Assembly: GCA_019894735.1 (NCBI GenBank)
Contig: JAGXOB010000112.1
Coordinates: forward strand, 1 to 7,299
DNA: 7,299 nt
Reading direction: 5' to 3'
Origin: Promethearchaeota archaeon
GTDB lineage: Archaea; Asgardarchaeota; Lokiarchaeia; Sigynarchaeales; SOKP01
Under the pieces are notes generated by a model. It searched no databases. It had not been told where the DNA came from and saw nothing but the letters and a program-made list of their open reading frames with translations. Shown here piece by piece: positions 5,392 to 7,299 of this stretch (position 1 is its first letter; each line of letters begins with the position of its first letter). The position numbers and the translations under genes are program-made.

Positions 5392-6477
5392 ATGAACGCT
5401 CCAGAAAGAGTTTTAACTACTATTGAGCACCAAGAACCGGATCGAGTTCCTGCTTTTGAAAGTGCCTTTACAAACAATACGATAATGAAGCATTACGGAG
5501 TAGATCCAAGTAAATCAGGCTATTTAAAAGGAACATATGCTTTTTCTGCAAAAGTTGGAATTGATTTAGTCCTTTCAGCAGTAAGTCTTTTCCCAAGAAA
5601 GTTTCTTAAAGGTCGAAAAGGATTTATAGACGAATACGGTCGTTTAATGAAATTCGAATCTGCTAATGATGGAACTCAGATTCTCACTTACCATGGCGGA
5701 CATTTTAAGAGTTTTGAAGATTATGAAAGCTGGGAGCAACCAGATCCAAATTTAAAAACGAGATTAGCTTTATATTTCAGTGGAAGAAAATTACAGAAAG
5801 AAATGAATGATGTAATCTTTTCTATTCCATCAACAGGAGCACTCATGGAATGCACTTGGGAGGGCTTTGGAATTGAAACATTTTCAAGAATATTAAGCAA
5901 CGAAAAGCAAATAAAAAGAGTATTCGACGATAGAGGTACCTTTACACTAGAGATTGTTAAAATACTCGCCGAAAATGACGCTCAGATGGTATTATTATGG
6001 GATGATTATGGATTTAAAAATGGTTTATTCATGAGACCTAGTTTATATCGCAAGTATATTTTTCCTTGGTTAAAAAAAATATGTGGTGCAGCTCATAAGC
6101 AAGATTGTAAAATCATTTTACATTCGGATGGAGATTTAATGGAAATTTTTGGCGATATTGTAAATTGTGGAGTGGACGCCATCAACCCTATCGAGTCTAC
6201 AACTGCTAATAAGGATTATGACATATTTGAACTAAACAAGAAATATGGTGACAGGATAACTTTTATTGGCAATCTAAATCCCGTTATGTTAGCAATGGGA
6301 GAGATTTCCGAGATTGAAAATTATGCCAAAAAGCTAATACGAGAATTAGCTCCAAGGGGTGGATATATCTTTAGTTCTGGTCATAGTATAAATCCTGCAG
6401 TAACACTTGATAGATTTGAAGCGATGCATAATATCAAGAGAAAATACGGTAAATACCCTATTAATGTCCCAAATTAA
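5392..6477 (+). CDS. Uroporphyrinogen decarboxylase (URO-D)/MtaA superfamily protein
   Basis: This is a TIM-barrel protein of the URO-D superfamily, 361 residues, probably cytoplasmic. The N-terminal EPDRVP (15-20) is typical. The C-terminal half holds VLLWDDYG (200-207), the RPSLYRKYIFPWLKKI helix (215-230), ILHSDGDL (242-249), GVDAINPIE (260-268), KKYGDRITFIGNLN (283-296) and GGYIFSSGHSI (323-333). These resemble the MtaA/MtbA/CmuA-like branch, whose members move methyl groups between corrinoid proteins and thiols such as coenzyme M, more than heme-pathway HemE. The HxC...C zinc site of MtaA is absent: H244-S-D246 stands in the first position and G330-H331-S332 near where the distal Cys would be. 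The gene is alone, with no corrinoid protein or MtaB-like partner here, so a methyl-transfer role is inferred only. Its last 17 bases overlap the end of the phosphatase gene on the other strand. Confidence 0.85.
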   Translation: MNAPERVLTTIEHQEPDRVPAFESAFTNNTIMKHYGVDPSKSGYLKGTYAFSAKVGIDLVLSAVSLFPRKFLKGRKGFIDEYGRLMKFESANDGTQILTYHGGHFKSFEDYESWEQPDPNLKTRLALYFSGRKLQKEMNDVIFSIPSTGALMECTWEGFGIETFSRILSNEKQIKRVFDDRGTFTLEIVKILAENDAQMVLLWDDYGFKNGLFMRPSLYRKYIFPWLKKICGAAHKQDCKIILHSDGDLMEIFGDIVNCGVDAINPIESTTANKDYDIFELNKKYGDRITFIGNLNPVMLAMGEISEIENYAKKLIRELAPRGGYIFSSGHSINPAVTLDRFEAMHNIKRKYGKYPINVPN

Positions 6478-7291
6478 CAAACTCTTCCTTTAGGAAAGAT
6501 TCTAAATTCGCGTTACAGGCTATAAATGGGAATTTTGTCCTTATTGATAATTCTAGGTTAAAAGCAACGCTTTCTATGGAAAAAAACTTACCACCTGCCT
6601 CTTTTAGTATTAAATATCCCGCGGCTACATCTACAAGACGATTGCTCTCTCTTAGATTAATGAATGCTTCCATGCTTCCACGAGCAACTTGGCATAATGT
6701 TAAAGCACTACTTCCTAATATTCTCATGCGATGGAATTGCTGAATAATTGGTTTTAATCTCTCGATATTTTTAAATGTGTCTTTCTTTGGAAGATTCAGC
6801 TCGAAAAAAATTTTGTTTGAAAGGTCAAATTCCGAGACGTGAATTTTGCTAGCGTTTAAATAAGCACCCTCTCCTTTGATAGCCCAATAAATATCTTTTG
6901 ATATCAAATCTAATACTACAGCTTTCTTTATGTGCTCAAGATTTTTACCTTTTGCATAGGCTATTGAAACTGAACAATAAGGAATACCCCTTACGGCGTT
7001 GTTCGAGCCGTCAATGGGATCAACAATCAAGATGTTCTGGCTTTCGATTGCTTTTTGTTTGTCTCCAATATATTTTTCTCCAATTTCTTCACTAATTAGT
7101 AAAATGCTTATATTTTCATTTTCTATAGTCTTAATAATGATGCTTTCCGCGATAATATCTATTTGCATTGAAATATCTCCACCTGCGCCTTTTCGAACAT
7201 TTTCAGAGGCTTTTTTTGAACCTAAGATAGGGTGAATTACATCATACACATTCAGTGCAATTTTCTTCAATAAATCAATACTCAGTTCCAT
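6461..7291 (-). CDS. Inositol monophosphatase/fructose-1,6-bisphosphatase family protein
   Basis: This is a Mg-dependent sugar phosphatase of the IMPase superfamily, 276 residues. In archaea such proteins commonly act on both myo-inositol-1-phosphate (inositol lipid or solute synthesis) and fructose-1,6-bisphosphate (gluconeogenesis). Motifs are KGAGGDISMQIDIIAES (34-50), ISEEIGE (66-72; Glu metal ligand), the signature VDPIDGSNN (90-98; D91 and D94 ligands) with RGIPYCSVSIA following, and DVAAGYLILKEAGGK (221-235), where D221 is the third Asp ligand. The normally conserved Trp before that Asp is Val220. All metal-binding residues are present, so it should be active. The start is the ATG at 7291, which lies eight bases from the window edge, so its promoter is not visible. 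It is convergent with, and overlaps by 17 bases, the UroD-like gene. Choice between IMPase and FBPase is not decided by sequence here. Confidence 0.9.
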   Translation of the reverse strand: MELSIDLLKKIALNVYDVIHPILGSKKASENVRKGAGGDISMQIDIIAESIIIKTIENENISILLISEEIGEKYIGDKQKAIESQNILIVDPIDGSNNAVRGIPYCSVSIAYAKGKNLEHIKKAVVLDLISKDIYWAIKGEGAYLNASKIHVSEFDLSNKIFFELNLPKKDTFKNIERLKPIIQQFHRMRILGSSALTLCQVARGSMEAFINLRESNRLVDVAAGYLILKEAGGKFFSIESVAFNLELSIRTKFPFIACNANLESFLKEEFVNLGH

Positions 7292-7299
7292 AATTTTTC

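Noticed and set aside
6898..7235. Two overlapping plus-strand reading frames (65 and 78 residues)
   Set aside because: Both are antisense to the phosphatase gene, including its metal-binding signature; no independent coding evidence.
1..7299. tRNA genes, CRISPR arrays, insertion sequences or a defence island
   Set aside because: No tRNA signatures (such as GGTTCAAATCC-type T arms), no spaced direct repeats, no transposase or nuclease-like genes were seen; gene content is ordinary metabolism, repair and transport.

Overview
The window is a compact, AT-rich stretch that looks archaeal. The reasons are TATA-like boxes centred about 27 bases before several starts with no Shine-Dalgarno motif, poly-T runs where terminators are expected, an archaeal/eukaryotic-type SRP RNA with both an Alu and an S domain, and archaeal-style enzyme families (IMPase/FBPase-type phosphatase, Ldh2-type dehydrogenases, MtaA-like UroD proteins). 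An Asgard archaeon of the Lokiarchaeia type fits the base composition and gene mix. That placement is inference; no diagnostic marker protein is present.

Layout: 173-1615 (+) is a long cation diffusion facilitator whose membrane part is followed by what look like three successive copies of the cytoplasmic domain. It meets tail to tail, two bases apart, a pair of tandem paralogous malate/L-lactate dehydrogenase family genes on the minus strand (1618-2751 and 2905-4008), separated by a poly-T terminator and a short promoter region. A small uncharacterised plus-strand gene ends at 4311. The GC-richer stretch that follows, about 4382-4687, has no convincing protein. It carries the hallmarks of SRP RNA: a helix 8 with CAGG and AGCA internal-loop strands and a GNRA cap, a helix 6 with a GNAR cap, and a long helix 5. 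Its poly-T end runs into the stop codon of an oppositely oriented AAG/MPG-type 3-methyladenine DNA glycosylase (4686-5288, -). A divergent promoter region follows, then a UroD/MtaA-superfamily protein (5392-6477, +), which overlaps by 17 bases the end of an inositol monophosphatase/FBPase-family gene (6461-7291, -).

The genes do not form one pathway. They read as a core-genome segment of single-gene transcription units, repeatedly packed in convergent pairs. The most useful observations are the SRP RNA gene, easily missed because spurious reading frames cross it, the tandem-domain CDF transporter with a substituted metal ligand, the duplicated dehydrogenase, and a UroD-like protein without the usual cysteine zinc ligands. 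I found no sign of a defence system, mobile element or CRISPR array.
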